A DNA stretch of 64,000 nt from Cladobotryum mycophilum. Its lineage: Eukaryota > Ascomycota > Sordariomycetes > Hypocreales > Hypocreaceae. The stretch is taken from NCBI GenBank assembly GCA_036429605.1, contig JAVFKD010000002.1, positions 3,782,001 through 3,846,000 of the forward strand. The letters run 5' to 3'. The notes below the pieces were generated by a model. It was not told the DNA's origin, did not search any database, and saw nothing but the letters and a program-made list of their open reading frames with translations. Made by a program: the position numbers and the translations under genes. Of the stretch, positions 31,914-43,777 are shown piece by piece. Every line of letters starts with the position of its first letter. Within the stretch, counting starts at the first letter, position 1.

Positions 31914-34900
31914 TCATCCCGAGCCGGAAACAGCATGCGATGTCCACCGTTCCCTTTGAAGCCCTAGGCGAAATCGTGGCACTCGGCTCATCCTATCAAG
32001 AGCGGTCGTTGGGAGTCTGAGAACCGTCTCACGATAAAACGTCTGCGTGGTCCAGTCATACGAACAGCCAATCGCCCTCTGCATACCCCCTCGGCCGCGC
32101 AAAACATGAAGGCGACAGGCGGGTTGACCGCCTCAAAGAGTGTCAGTTGCATGTTGTAGGTATCCACAAGTGTGAATATCTTTGGAGGGTCGTTAGCAAT
32201 GCTTCGCTCTCATAAGTTGGAATAAATGCTAAACTTACCCTCATTTGTCCTGGTAGAGCTTTCTTTGCTGCCTCGATTTTGTAGGCTACTTCGCCATCTT
32301 TGCGCGGGTCGATGCCAATTCTCTCACCATCTTTGATTTCTATCCGAGACAGGGGACTGGAGTTTGTACTCCACGAGAATCTGTCGTAGTTGCCTCCAAA
32401 AAGGGCCCGCTCAATGGTCGCTGCGTTCAAATGCCCCTCAAAGGCAAACATCTCCGCCTGGATCTGATGAAACTTCCCACTGTACATCCTCCTCACCAGC
32501 CTTGGCGTCAGGAGCCAGAAGTAGACGAAGACGAGGAGCAAAAGAAGGCCAATGACAACCATGACAGCGCCCGCGGGGCCGAAGAAGGAACCGCTACTCA
32601 TCAGGCCAATAGAGAGAAAGAGGATGAGGCCGTTGTATTCCATGAGCGAGCAGGCGAGCAGGCGTCTGGGGGACAGGCCAGTCAACCAATAAATGGGATA
32701 GAATGACTTCCAGCGGACTGAGACGCCGAAAGCCCCATCTATGATGACCGTGTCGTTGTCTGCGATGCCGGCAACTTGACAGTACGGCGTAATGTCCCAC
32801 AGCTGCGATTCATAGGCGTCAGTCATGTCATGCCAGGGCTGTTCTGAACTCAAAGGAAGCGTGCAAATGCACCTTTCCAGAAGCAAGTCGGAGTCATTCG
32901 CCAGTGACAGTCTAGAGAATGCTTGGAATGCCGTGTCCCCTTCATCAACTTGCGGTCGAAGTCTAAGCAAACCCATTAGAGCATATGCCTTGTCGCCTTT
33001 TCTATACTCTACCGTATCCCGCTCATAAAGACACTTCAGAGCGAGACTGGCCAACTCTAATCTGCTGAGGTTGATGCTGCCTAGAAAGTGGTCAATCAAG
33101 TGCCTGCTGACATCATGGTCTTTAATCCACACTCGTGATGGAAACTGGTTCTTAGGCACGACGAGGGGATCTTGCAGGTCCCCGCCACGGGTATATACGT
33201 TGATGCTTCTGCCTGGACTGAGCAAGACTTCCGGGAACGTCCATATTCGAGTGCCCCATTGACGGAGCAAGGTCTCGGTTGAGGGAGTAGATGGAGATTT
33301 GTCATAGCTCGACTTGCCAACGACGATGATCATGCTCTGAGCGCCACGCAAAATATCGGCGATGCGAAAGACCTAGTGTGTGTCAGTTGTTGAAACAGTA
33401 GAGCGAATCCCGCGATGACGACGTACACCTGTAGTTTCCTCCGTGTCTAGGCAGCTGCTTGAGACCCAAAATGCTGGAATGCCCGAAGCTCGACACACAG
33501 TCTCCGCGATATCAAGAAGGGCATCCAAATCTTTGTTGCTAATTTCTTCGGCCCCAGCAACTGGCCTCTCACTCTCTGGGAGCGTAGTATGAAACTGCTG
33601 GGTAGAAAAGGCAACAAAAAGGTAGTTCAAGCCAACGTCTTTGTGGACATTTTCTTCCTCCCACTCCGAAATGTCACGGAATTGAATACCGCACTTGGCT
33701 GGATTTGTGGGGTCTTTGAGGAACCAGAGAAAAGCTGGCTTCAGTTTTCGGTATATCTCGTTGTTTCTGGCCAGCAAGGGGAGATTCTTGTCGTTCTCGA
33801 GCAGGTTGCTCCATACCTTGGCTTCGCCGCGGTAATTGTAGAGAACCGGGGCGTACAACAGCTGGCGTCTGATGACCGTTGGCCTGAAGTCGAAGAACTA
33901 ACCAAGTTGAGCTTTTGTCAGAGGGCTTGGGGGGATCTCCGTGTCGAGAAGACTTACGCAAAATCCCATGGCTAATGCTGCGGGAAAGGCCCTCAAGACC
34001 ATGATACCCCAGTCATTCCAGCTACTATGATCATAGTTCCCATCGACAATCCATGTGGCAATTCGAACTCTTAGCGGTGCCACTTTGTGTATGTATGCGC
34101 GTCTCCAGGTGGAAGTTCCCGGACCATCGTATATCTCATCCGTGCATGCGACATACAGTTTTCGAAGGCGTCCATCGTTGTGGTGGAGGTATCTATCGGA
34201 TCGAGCTGCACGTACCAGACGGCCGGCAAAATCCCTATGAGGGTAGTCCTCACGAGGATCTTTCTTGTCTTTGTCATATACATAGCCCGGTTCCTGGTAT
34301 AAGAACGGATAGAGCCATCGCCATTTTGTGCGGAACTCGCCGTAATGCCAGTTACCCTTTAGGGCAATTGGGATCTCTTTCGGAGCATCGAGAGCCTGGG
34401 CCTTGCGTCCTGTCAGTCATGGAAAGTAATAGAGGGTAAAAAAACAGGGTGGGGATTTTACATTGGCTTCAAGATCAAGGGGATTTAATTGAGCAATCGT
34501 TTCAAAGATGAAACCTCGCGGTTTATCCGGTTCCTATAATACACACATTCTCTCAATGGTCTGACTCTATGGATGGAATAGCCGACGGAAGAGTCTTGCT
34601 CTTACCCCTTCCCTGCGACCTCCTGTGTTAGGCTGGGGAGACTGGTAATATCCGTTCGAATTGGGTGGAATCTAGCCGAGTAAATACCCATGTTTATATA
34701 AAGGGGTGGTAGGATATGGTATAAGTACTCACAGCAAATTGTTGATGATGCTGTTGGTGAACCTGTGGTGCCGGGTGGGAATTCCATTGCTGCCATTGCT
34801 GCTATTGCTGTTGAGGATACTGAGGCATCTGAGGCATCTGAGGCATCTGAGGCATCTGAGGTGGAGGCGCAGGCATGTATTGATATGCAGGCTGTTGAGC

Positions 34901-35573
34901 CACGTACTGGACTCGAACCGGGGGAGGGGGTCCATATTGCATCCCCTAAAGTCGTTAGGCACAACAAAGACCAATCGCCCAAAGCGAGTTCATCAACGCA
35001 AAGGGTCCTCACCTGTTGGTGGCTCGTCATGAAAGTTTGAGTCGCAGGTATATATTGACCTCCCATTTGCGGAGTTCCATTCTGATAGTGTTCCTGTCCA
35101 AGAGCTAATCGATAGACTGCCCGAGGTAGAAGGGCACACACGATGCTTACAAAGGGCTGCCCGTTTGGGGTAGCAACCGCTGCATGAGGTGAATTCTCGC
35201 CAGGAGCAATCGCCCCTGACATGACAGCCTGACCAGCAGGATGTTGCACTCTGCCCTGTGGTGAAGTCACTTGATCCGCCTACACGACAAGTCAGTGGAG
35301 TTAGTAGTCAAGTAGTCAGGCCTCGACTGACAGGGCGTTGCTCATCAGGGCCATCCTCTCCCTCGCTAGTCGAAGTCGTATTAACTCGAGCATTCTGCTA
35401 TATACCATATTAACATCGACATCGACAGTCAAACACAGTGAGAGCCTCACCAAACGATGAGCCGGAGGAATGTAATTGCCTCCATGCGCCTGGTCAGCAA
35501 TCGAATATGCAGGCTGTATAACAAGTCAGAACATAGACACATCAATAATACACATAGTGGCTGACGCACCATA
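31914..35573 (-). CDS. HET-related membrane protein, about 1000 aa, 12 exons, all introns phase 0
   Basis: Exons: 35573-35571 (ATG alone), 35513-35451, 35397-35332, 35279-35151, 35093-35013, 34945-34733, 34671-34606, 34533-34462, 34395-33958, 33897-33427, 33372-32239 and 32179-31914. Each ends on a codon boundary. The first 230 residues are Gln/Pro-rich and disordered (QYGPPPPVRVQ, four PQM repeats, Q6). The middle has YAPVLYNYRGEAKVWSNLL and a HET-like WGTRIWTFPEVLLSP segment, as in heterokaryon-incompatibility relatives; two or three membrane helices follow (LILFLSIGLMSSG, MVVIGLLLLLVFVYFWLL). Fungal databases often carry this family under the misleading name 3-hydroxyisobutyrate dehydrogenase; no such motif is present. 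In the last exon one G is missing at 32086-32090 (FCAAEG-GMQRAIGCSYDW), after which the frame ends at 31914. Exon 9 and 12 acceptors are less certain. Confidence 0.75.
34823..34860. repeat. 9-bp coding minisatellite (PQM repeats)
   Basis: Four near-identical GAGGCATCT units in exon 6 of the 12-exon gene, translated on the minus strand as PQM repeated. Copy number may vary between strains. Confidence 0.75.
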
Positions 35574-37559
35574 GTGTTATGAGGATAGACACAGCGAAGA
35601 AATCAGTGTATGAGTGAGTAAGTGGGTCGTAAGTGAGTGAGTGAATAAATGTCTTGATCTGCTCTGGTCTACTTCTATCGACAGGATTTGGGGGATTATA
35701 TATCTGTTCGGCACACATATACACCACAGGCAAGCATCGTGACAAGAAAAGCAAGACCATTCCAAGCTTCCAAATTGGAAGAACAATGCATTGCGACGGA
35801 TACGCGGCATATGCAAGGGGTAAATTTCCTCACTCGTCGTCGACCACTCAATCACCAAAACCTTGAGTCGCGACGCAGGAACGTGGAGCACGGCGGCTCG
35901 CGATGGCCGCATCGCCACGGGCAAACAGAAAACATAAAACCAAGCAAACCAAGCAAACGAACCGGCAGGCCGGCAGTCAAATCAGGCCTCCGTGAGATGT
36001 TTCTAGGCGGTTGGTCAAGGCATAACTTCATGACAAGGGAGTGAGATGGTCAATATCACGGTAACCTACAGCGACTGCAGGAATCCTCGGGAACCTATAG
36101 AAAGTTCAAGAGGCTACAAAAACCCACATGGAACCACAAAATCACTCGGTGAAAAAGGAAACAGGGTATGCATTACAGAGGGCATTCACACATCCGTGAA
36201 TGACGACGCTGAGGTATTGCCACTGCCAAGTCGGTGGCCAGGCTGGCGGAGCTTTCCGAGACATTCATCAAATTCTGGCCGAAATTGGTTTCAAATCGGA
36301 CGACGGGATGTCTGGTTTCAGCAATACCCTAAATCATAAGTCGGTTTCATCCGGAACCTGCAAAGACAATAGACACCGAAGGCAACAGAATAGGGAGAGG
36401 AACGAACAAGACCGAGAGTAAATGACGTGGAACGAGAGGAATCTAAAACAATGACAAGGGTCATGGGCATTAAGGGTATTTCGCAGGAATAAAAGCGATT
36501 CCAGTGAGCAAAAAAGCCAAGCTTTCCACCTATCTGGCCTGGCGGAGATGTCATTTCGCTCTCCCACTTGCCGAAAAAAAAGGGTCATTTGGAGGGGGAG
36601 CGCTCTCCCTTCACATGACTCGAATGAGGCTCGGGTTCGCCCCGATTTCTCGACCCATGGTCATTGTTGACAGCCCTACGTTCTGAATGCAACGTCAATC
36701 AAGCTGAACAATCCCCATGCCCCAGCCGTCTTTGATGGTGAGAAGGATTCAGTTTAGCATACGGAGTAGGTGCATGTTTGATATCCACGATACTGCACTC
36801 ATTGCCGTCGCTATCGAAAAGCTCGATACGGAGAGACAATTGCCAAGTCCTACCTGCATACGTGGCGGCGCGGATGGCATTGACTGGCGCAGAGTCCATC
36901 CATTTCCTGAACAGCTGAAACAGGGTGGCGTGGCATTAGCGGCGGTGACCGGTCTGACCTTATCACACAACCTTAATTGATAGTGCGTATACCATGTGAG
37001 CGATGTGGACGCAAACACTTACAACCCGTTCGAGGCTGTTGGCAGACCAAGCTCCCAAGACCAGCCGCATCCAATAACACGCACATCTATGCTTACAGCC
37101 CCAACGATAAAGCTTGGCATCCTTTTAGTCGTTTGGCTGTGCATCAGGCTGAACAAGATCGTCCCCTCCTGTATTATATGCGTTTGCTTTTCCCAGTTGT
37201 CGAGATTGGTGCGATGGTAAGGATGTACCCAGCAATAACGCTTGCAGTAGATCGTAACAGCTGAAGACGGCATATAGTAGCATAAAATGGAAAATGTATA
37301 TGCATAACACATCTGACCGCCCCCGTCAAGTACGTAATCGGAAAGTATTGGTGCTTTTTGTAGATGCCAAGATGTCGGCCGTCGCACACCGAAACTCATG
37401 TTCAGAGCGCAAAAGAGTCGCCGGCTTTCGCCATGACGGGGATAAAATATGTGTCGATCCCCACGTGTGATGCAAGACATCATTGTTCCCTTTTTCATCA
37501 CATTCCATACTTGATCGAAATCTATTCGCCAGAAAAGAATCGCTCATCCGAAACTCAAA
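35574..37559. other. Intergenic region between two divergent genes
   Basis: Holds the promoters of the 12-exon gene (minus) and the CorA-like gene (plus). A minus-strand frame at 36699-36899 (GRTWQLSLRIELFDSDGNEC) looks protein-like, but I find no start, splice partner or family, so it is only noted here. Confidence 0.35.
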
Positions 37560-39220
37560 ATGTCGTGGACCAGAAGAGAAAGAATGCATGAGGAGTTCAA
37601 CGAAGCTGCCACAAACAACCCGGCGTCGACAACACCACAGCCGCGCTGGCGCCTAGATATTTGGGAAATCACTGACGGTAGGCTCTCTCATATTGTCATT
37701 CGAAAGGAAAACAATTCTGACCTTGGTAGCTCATCCTCAAGGGCGATGGTATAATGAGAAGAGGGCAAGATGCTTGCGTACGAAAGCCAAGCTAAGAATA
37801 GTGCAAGTGACGCCAGTATGTCAGCTCGACAATGAGGGCGCCTCACTAACCATGTAACCTGCAGGTTTGCGCCATTGGACCTAGCACAACGCGGCACACT
37901 ACCCCAAATGACGGAGCTTTTCTCTTCACTAGATATTCCCAGCGAGTTCAGTACAGAGCGCGCTCGGTCTGTAAGTCATAGCTTTGGCGAGCGAAGCAAT
38001 GAGAATGGATTCAGCGCATGGTTCCATTTCCTCTGCAAAAACATCGATATCAAGCAGGAGGGCAACTCGCCGCCAGAAATTGATAGCCAAGCTGCCAGCC
38101 TCGAACCCAACACTTCGATACTCCCGCAGGCAGATTATAGCTATCAAAGATCGGGCTTCTTCCTCCAAGGGCAGAATGATGGAAGCGCAACACTTGTCTG
38201 CTTCGGTCCGGGGCCGCTGGTGCGAAAGAGGTTGGAGGACTTTGTGACTAGCCGCGCTTGGGAGGATGTTGTTGTCAACCCATATATCTTGTTCGATCTA
38301 GTCTTGGAAGGACTGTACGGCCAGGTTGACGATACAGTCTGGAACATGAGAAGCGTATTCGGGCCCTTGGAACACGTATGCACTCCCCCTCCCCCAAATA
38401 CACTAGATACTCGGGAGGAAAGCACTTGGCTAATACCGCTGGGCAGTCAGTTCTAGAACTTGCAAATTCGAGTAGAACGAAAAGCGCGAGCTCCAAGATA
38501 CCCTTTACCGCACTCCACAACTGCAGCAAGCACCTCATTCATTTGACCGAGGCTATCGAGTCGTGTCTCATGGTAGCAGAAAGCCTTATTTCCAGTGCTG
38601 GTGGGCGGTCAAATGACGATGCCGATTTGATATCAATCCCTTCTGGCCAAAGAAACAGCTGGATTTCCAACATGGACGGCGACAGCAGAAGAAGACGAGA
38701 GATGGTAGAGAGACAGTTGAAGGAGTGTCTGCAATACCGGCGCTCACTGTTCCGCTCTACTCAACTACGGCTCTCCAGCCTCCAGAAACGCATCGATGCC
38801 GCCATTACACTGTCGTTCAACCTTTTGACGCAGCAGGACTCAAAAGTGCTGATGCAGGATTCTACTTCGATGAAGATCATCGCAGCCATCACCATGGTCT
38901 TCCTCCCGACAGCAGTGGTAGCCGCAGTCTCAGGGGGGCAATTATTCGAAACACAACGCGACGGTGACACGCAAAAGTGGAGTATTGATGCCACACCACT
39001 CTTCTACACCACTTGGTGGATATCAATACCACTAACGGTGATTGTGATACTGTTGGCCCTTAGTTGGGTGTGGTGGACACATGGCGATCGTCCAACAGGC
39101 GACGTATTTGAAGTGGTGCGACGGACAACAGCGAGGACGTGGAATAAATTGCCGTCAGTCAAGTCACTGGGTCGGAAAAAGAAGACGCAAGAGAAGGAAG
39201 AGAGAAGGATAAGCGAATGA
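37560..39220 (+). CDS. CorA-like magnesium-transporter-type membrane protein
   Basis: Exon 1 starts at 37560 (MSWTRRERMHEEF); the main exon includes the frame LAQRGTLPQMTELFSSLDIP to 38375, then a 71-bp intron (38376-38446, GTATGC, CTAAT branch, GGCAG) and the last exon 38447..39220. The C-terminal part has the layout of fungal CorA-like proteins: a long helical stretch (SLFRSTQLRLSSLQKRID) and two membrane helices (SMKIIAAITMVFLPTAVVAA and WWISIPLTVIVILLALSW) with a charged tail (SLGRKKKTQEKEERR). The GMN motif of true CorA channels is not visible, so transport is uncertain. The first intron is not resolved: 37678-37884 (GTAGGC..CTAG) keeps the frame, but a nearer acceptor with a one-base assembly error is also possible. 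Confidence 0.65.
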
Positions 39221-40495
39221 TTTCTTTTTTACGCGCAGGGAAGTTTTGTTTTTGTTCTTTTTTATCTGGCGTTTTTGGTGTTTCTATTAAATGGGAGGGG
39301 CAGGCAGATGTTATGAGTAGAAGGTATGAGTATGAGGTACATGGCGGATTACCTCATCGTGTAACAACAGCGTGGGATGTTCAGGTACAAGCTTCCATTT
39401 CCAAAATGGCAATCACTGTTTACGACATATGTCTGATACGTGAATATCTCTCACTAAAAATGCGTTTGAGTCATGATGCTGGCGACTCTTCATTACCAAC
39501 ATGTCGACAGAGAAAAGAAGAAGGGAAAGAACAAAGGAGAGAGCGCATCCCTGCCAGCCCTCTCACCCCCATATCCCCCCATTCCCCATCCCCCGTCCCC
39601 CGAGACACGAACTAATCCGACAGCTCGGAACACCTGGAACCAACACATTTGTTCTGGTGCCACGCCAACGCGCGCCCCTTGCAGGGAGGAGGCCCTGCTG
39701 CTCTGTGCTGTTTGTGCCTTGGTTCCGTCAGGTTTGTGGGGGAAAAAGAGGGAAAGAGGGAGAGAGGGAGAGAGGAGAGAGGAGATGGGGAGATGAGTGG
39801 GAGAAAAGATAATGTCGCTTGCGCACCTCTATTCCGTACTGTCTCTGGACATGTCACTCTTGCTCGCTGCTCGACGGAGCACTGAATCAGTTGGGCCGCT
39901 TCTTGATTAGGCCAAACCTTGTCAGCAAGTCGCCTTACTATTCATGCAACACCAGACGGCTCGCGGATAGACTTCGGCACAGTCTTCACCAAAGAAAAGG
40001 CACCATGGCCAGGGGGAGGCGGATGTTCCCGCTTCCTTCAACTCTGTCAGCTGACTGACTGACAAGCAGGCAAGCAGGCAAGGGATCCTTCAAACGCACC
40101 ATTATTCACGGCCCTGGCAAAGTAAAAGGGCACATCGAGTAAGTGCCTGCTTCTCGCTTACCTGTAGGTTAGGTATCTCTTAACTGAATTCCGCTATAGG
40201 GATACATACCTCGCATTTTCTCGCTCGAATGATACGTCCAGCGCGTGATTTATCCGACGGCGCTGGACGGCGTTCTGGTTCGTTGATCATTCATTGACCG
40301 TTGACCGATTCTCCATCAGCCCCGACTTTCCGCGATTACGAACGATTCCCCCCGGATCCAGATTATAATCATAGCCTACGATACAAAGAAACAAAGTCAG
40401 CGTTCCATTGTGTTCCATTGTGGATATCCCCTCGAACAAGGCATCGGCGTCGATGAGAACGACGAACCATACGAGACAACATCGATAGGCTAGCG
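39221..40495. other. Intergenic region, terminator side of CorA-like gene and promoter of methyltransferase
   Basis: No supported gene. A purine-rich stretch near 39,740-39,800 (GGGAGAGAGGGAGAGAGG) is low complexity. The leader of the methyltransferase begins near 40.3 kb. Confidence 0.4.
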
Positions 40496-41835
40496 ATGGG
40501 AGACTCGGAACCCGTAGAGGAGCCGCCCAACGACGAGAGCTCGTCGAGCCTAGATGGCGGAGACGACCAATCCAGCGGCTCCAGCACTAGAGAACGCCGA
40601 AGCTCCATAGATAGCGATGCCACGGAAATTGCCAAACCTCCCGGAGATCTGTTGGATTCCGAGACCACGCTGGAGGCCACCGACTCGGAGGATCTAGATG
40701 ACGATGGATTCGACACCACCGACGAAGCAGACATGTACTCGGGTGCATCGGCAACTGTGAGGTCCAGCATCTGGGAGCACGATTACGAAGGCGGTCGACG
40801 AGTGCGTATATCATCCATTCATTCATTTCACCATTGTGGGGAGATTGGGTTTCGCTAAACAAATTCTGATGAACAGTATCACCATTACCGCCATGGTCGA
40901 TATCCCCTACCGAACGATGATATTGAGCAAGAGCGAGAATACATGAAGCATGTCATTCATATGGAAATGACGGGCGGTCGTTTGTTCAATGCACCAATTG
41001 AAAGTCACCCACAGAGGATAATGGATCTCTGCACCGGGACGGGACTATGGCCCATCGCTGGTAGGTGCTCGCCTCGGATATTCTTAGTTGGCAGCAGAGT
41101 GGGCTAACAGTTATAGTGTCCAAACTGTATCCCAGTGCCGAGATTGTCGGCGTCGACCTCAGTCCAATTCAACCGTTCATGGTACCTCCAAACGTTCGAT
41201 TTCTAATTGATGACGTCGAAGACGAATGGATGGACCGTGGAGGCTACGACTTTATACACATGCGTTATTCTTCCATATATATGAGGGACGTTGACAAGCT
41301 GGTACAGAATGCCTTCGACCACCTCAAGCCAGGTGGCTGGATCGAATTCTCCGACTTTTGCTCCTTTGTGCGATGCGATGATGGAACGATGCCCGAGGAC
41401 TACCCAGTGGGCAAATGTGCTCTTATGGCGCACCAGGCCTTGCTCAAAGATGGCATGAACACCTGGGTTGCCAACGAGCTTGGGGAAACATTTAAGCGTA
41501 TAGGCTTCCAAAATGTTCAATGCAAAGTCATGAAGACACCAATCGGTGCTTGGCCAAGGGTATGGAATAGGAATCTTGCCTCGATAACTGGCTCTGTTGG
41601 ATGCTAACCTTTTTTCTTTCTTTTTTTTTGCTAGGATCATCACCAGAGGATTATAGGAGCATACTTTCGAGATGCATTGCAAGAATTTATCAACGCCCTG
41701 GCCGCCAAACCTCTGCGAAAGTCTGGTTTAAGCGACGCCGAACTAGAGGTGTTCCTCGTTACCGTAAGAAAGAGTCTCTGCGACAAGAAGGTACACTCAT
41801 ACCTCAACTTTATATCATGGTGGGCGCAGAAGTAA
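40496..41835 (+). CDS. LaeA/TAM-type SAM-dependent methyltransferase, 377 aa, 4 exons
   Basis: Exons 40496..40801, 40877..41060, 41117..41559 and 41635..41835 join in frame to 378 codons with the stop. Introns are 75, 56 and 75 bp with GTGCGT, GTAGGT and GTATGG donors. The N-terminal 90 residues are acidic and disordered (SDSEDLDDD-type). The methyltransferase core follows: RIMDLCTGTGLWPIAVS is motif I (SAM binding), EIVGVDLSPIQP the acidic loop, FLIDDVEDEW and KPGGWIEF later motifs. This is the layout of fungal LaeA-like proteins and TAM-domain methyltransferases; members act on small molecules or as regulators. No secondary-metabolite backbone gene is nearby, so no pathway can be assigned. 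Acidic and histidine context around YHHYRHGRYPLPND is typical of the family. No frame break. Confidence 0.85.
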
Positions 41836-42696
41836 GAGAGGGATAGATGGATAGATGCGTACATTCAACGCCCCCAAAGGATCTTTCTACGAGGAGGAAA
41901 GTGTATGTGGCAACAGTGGATGATTATATGTGCATTCTCGGTTTATTCGGAATACTGAGGCGTTTGTTTTGGAACAAGGACGAGCGTGGCGTATTTGAGT
42001 GCATAGCGGGACTATTGGATGATTTGGTTGTATATTGACTGGGATCTGGCAAGTTTTTGCCAGTGTGTTTATACCCGTTGTTTGCTATATTACGTCGTAA
42101 TAGATCCTACTCTTGTTCGATGATGTTAATGAGTACCTATTCTACTTGCTAGTTATGTTCTACTGTGAGGTATCAATGTTGTGGAATAGAGCGATGATGG
42201 GAACTCCCCATAACTGACTGCTGTTATTATCATAACAACTTGGACACCATTGTGTCTTGACTCAACCATTTAGATGTTGATATTTGGATGACATTCCTCT
42301 TTCTAGAGAACGTCCCTTTCAATAATCAGATAAGGTGAACATGGGCATTGTCACCTACCCTATCATTCCCATCCCGCCATCACCGCTTTTTTACATAATA
42401 ATAATAATAACCCAACCCATCAGGTCCAACAAAGCCAACCTCCCTCCCATTTTTTTTTTAGTTCCGACGATGGCTTCGGGACCGCCTATCAAGATACTGC
42501 ACGACATGCCGGCCGCCGCCACCAGAAACCAGCAACTAACCAACCACCAACAACACCATTTCCCCGCATTTCACCGATACTAAGGGCCAAAAAATGCCGT
42601 TCCGTAGCAATTTACTCACCGCAAGGAAATATCGACCCTAGTACTACTACTACTACTACCACTACTGTCTAATATCGCTCATTATGTCATAGCGTC

Positions 42697-42699
42697 GAA

Positions 42700-42740
<41 letters not shown>

Positions 42741-42747
42741 GAAAGAG

Positions 42748-42806
<59 letters not shown>

Positions 42807-42814
42807 AAAAAGGG
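42697..42814. repeat. Purine-only GA/GAAA microsatellite, about 118 bp
   Basis: GAGA repeats pass into GAAA repeats; only one pyrimidine (C at 42709) interrupts. Such strand-asymmetric tracts can form triplex DNA. Confidence 0.9.
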
Positions 42815-43754
42815 TCTAGAGCAGTAAGGAAGGAAGAAAAAAGTACCGCGTTGGATGCTAAACTGCCGCCCGTTTTTGTGGGTGGAGACGACCCCGTGAT
42901 TTTTCGTTGTGCTCCGGCGCCCGGTGCGGGGGGGCTAGGGGATGTTGGTTTCTTTTTTTCGCCTTGAGAGGAAGAAGAAAAGAAAAGGGAAGAAGAAGGG
43001 TGCTGGGATCGGCGGTGATTGATAGAGAAGGGGGGGGGATGGTTTTGTGAAAAGTCCTTGATGTGGTAGAATCTGGTCGAGTATAATAACAGAGCTGTGA
43101 TATAGGGTACTATTCAATGACGAGTTAACCTCCTAAAGTATCTATAAGAGATAAGGAGAAATAGAAATCGTTGACTTCAACTCCTATCCATATGTATAGC
43201 TGAAACAGACATGCATGCATACAAAAAAACAACCCAATAAACAACCTCACCAATTTCTCAATCTGCATCAAACAATGCTCACACGACCACCCATTCTCTG
43301 CCCTTTACACCGCCATCTCCCCCCCCCCAAAAAAAAAAAAACCACATTTCTTCTTTTCTCACGAAACCCTTTTTCCTTCTCAGAGCCCTTCCTATCCCAC
43401 CACGCCCGGCATATCCCTCCTCCTCTTCCTCAAAGGGGTGTATCTCCCATTCCTCTCTCTCTAGCCCCTCCCAACAAAAGCAAATTCCCGCCTTACACAA
43501 AACCTCCAATCGGATAAATCCTCCCCCTCCCCACTTCTCATCCTTCCATCCACTCATTGTTCTCGGCCCCCATCCCCCCATCCCCTCCTCCAAGGCAGGT
43601 AAACAAAAAACAAAAGTACACTCCTCCCAGCCCTAAACAGTTTTTTTTTAAACGCCGCCCCCACAGAGCCGGTCATGCACGAGACATTTCACGAGACTTG
43701 TGCTCCCCCTGTCTCTCTCTTTCTCATCCACACACACACTCTCTCTTTCACGCA

Positions 43755-43777
43755 ACACAGACACAGACACAGACACA
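43755..43777. repeat. ACACAG microsatellite
   Basis: Hexamer ACACAG repeated about four times. Confidence 0.8.

Noticed and set aside
34071..34283. Apparent frame break in the 12-exon gene and a separate 70-codon frame
   Set aside because: The 70-codon frame is a shadow; the true frame (GYVYDKDKKDPREDYPHRD…TWRRAYIHKVAPLRVR) is open through the whole exon.
34900..34925. GGTTCGAGTCC on the minus strand looks like a tRNA B box
   Set aside because: It lies inside exon 6 of the 12-exon gene (PPPPVRVQ) and no A box or cloverleaf fits around it.
31914..35573. 3-hydroxyisobutyrate dehydrogenase
   Set aside because: The name is attached to this family in fungal annotation, but no NAD-binding dehydrogenase motif is visible.
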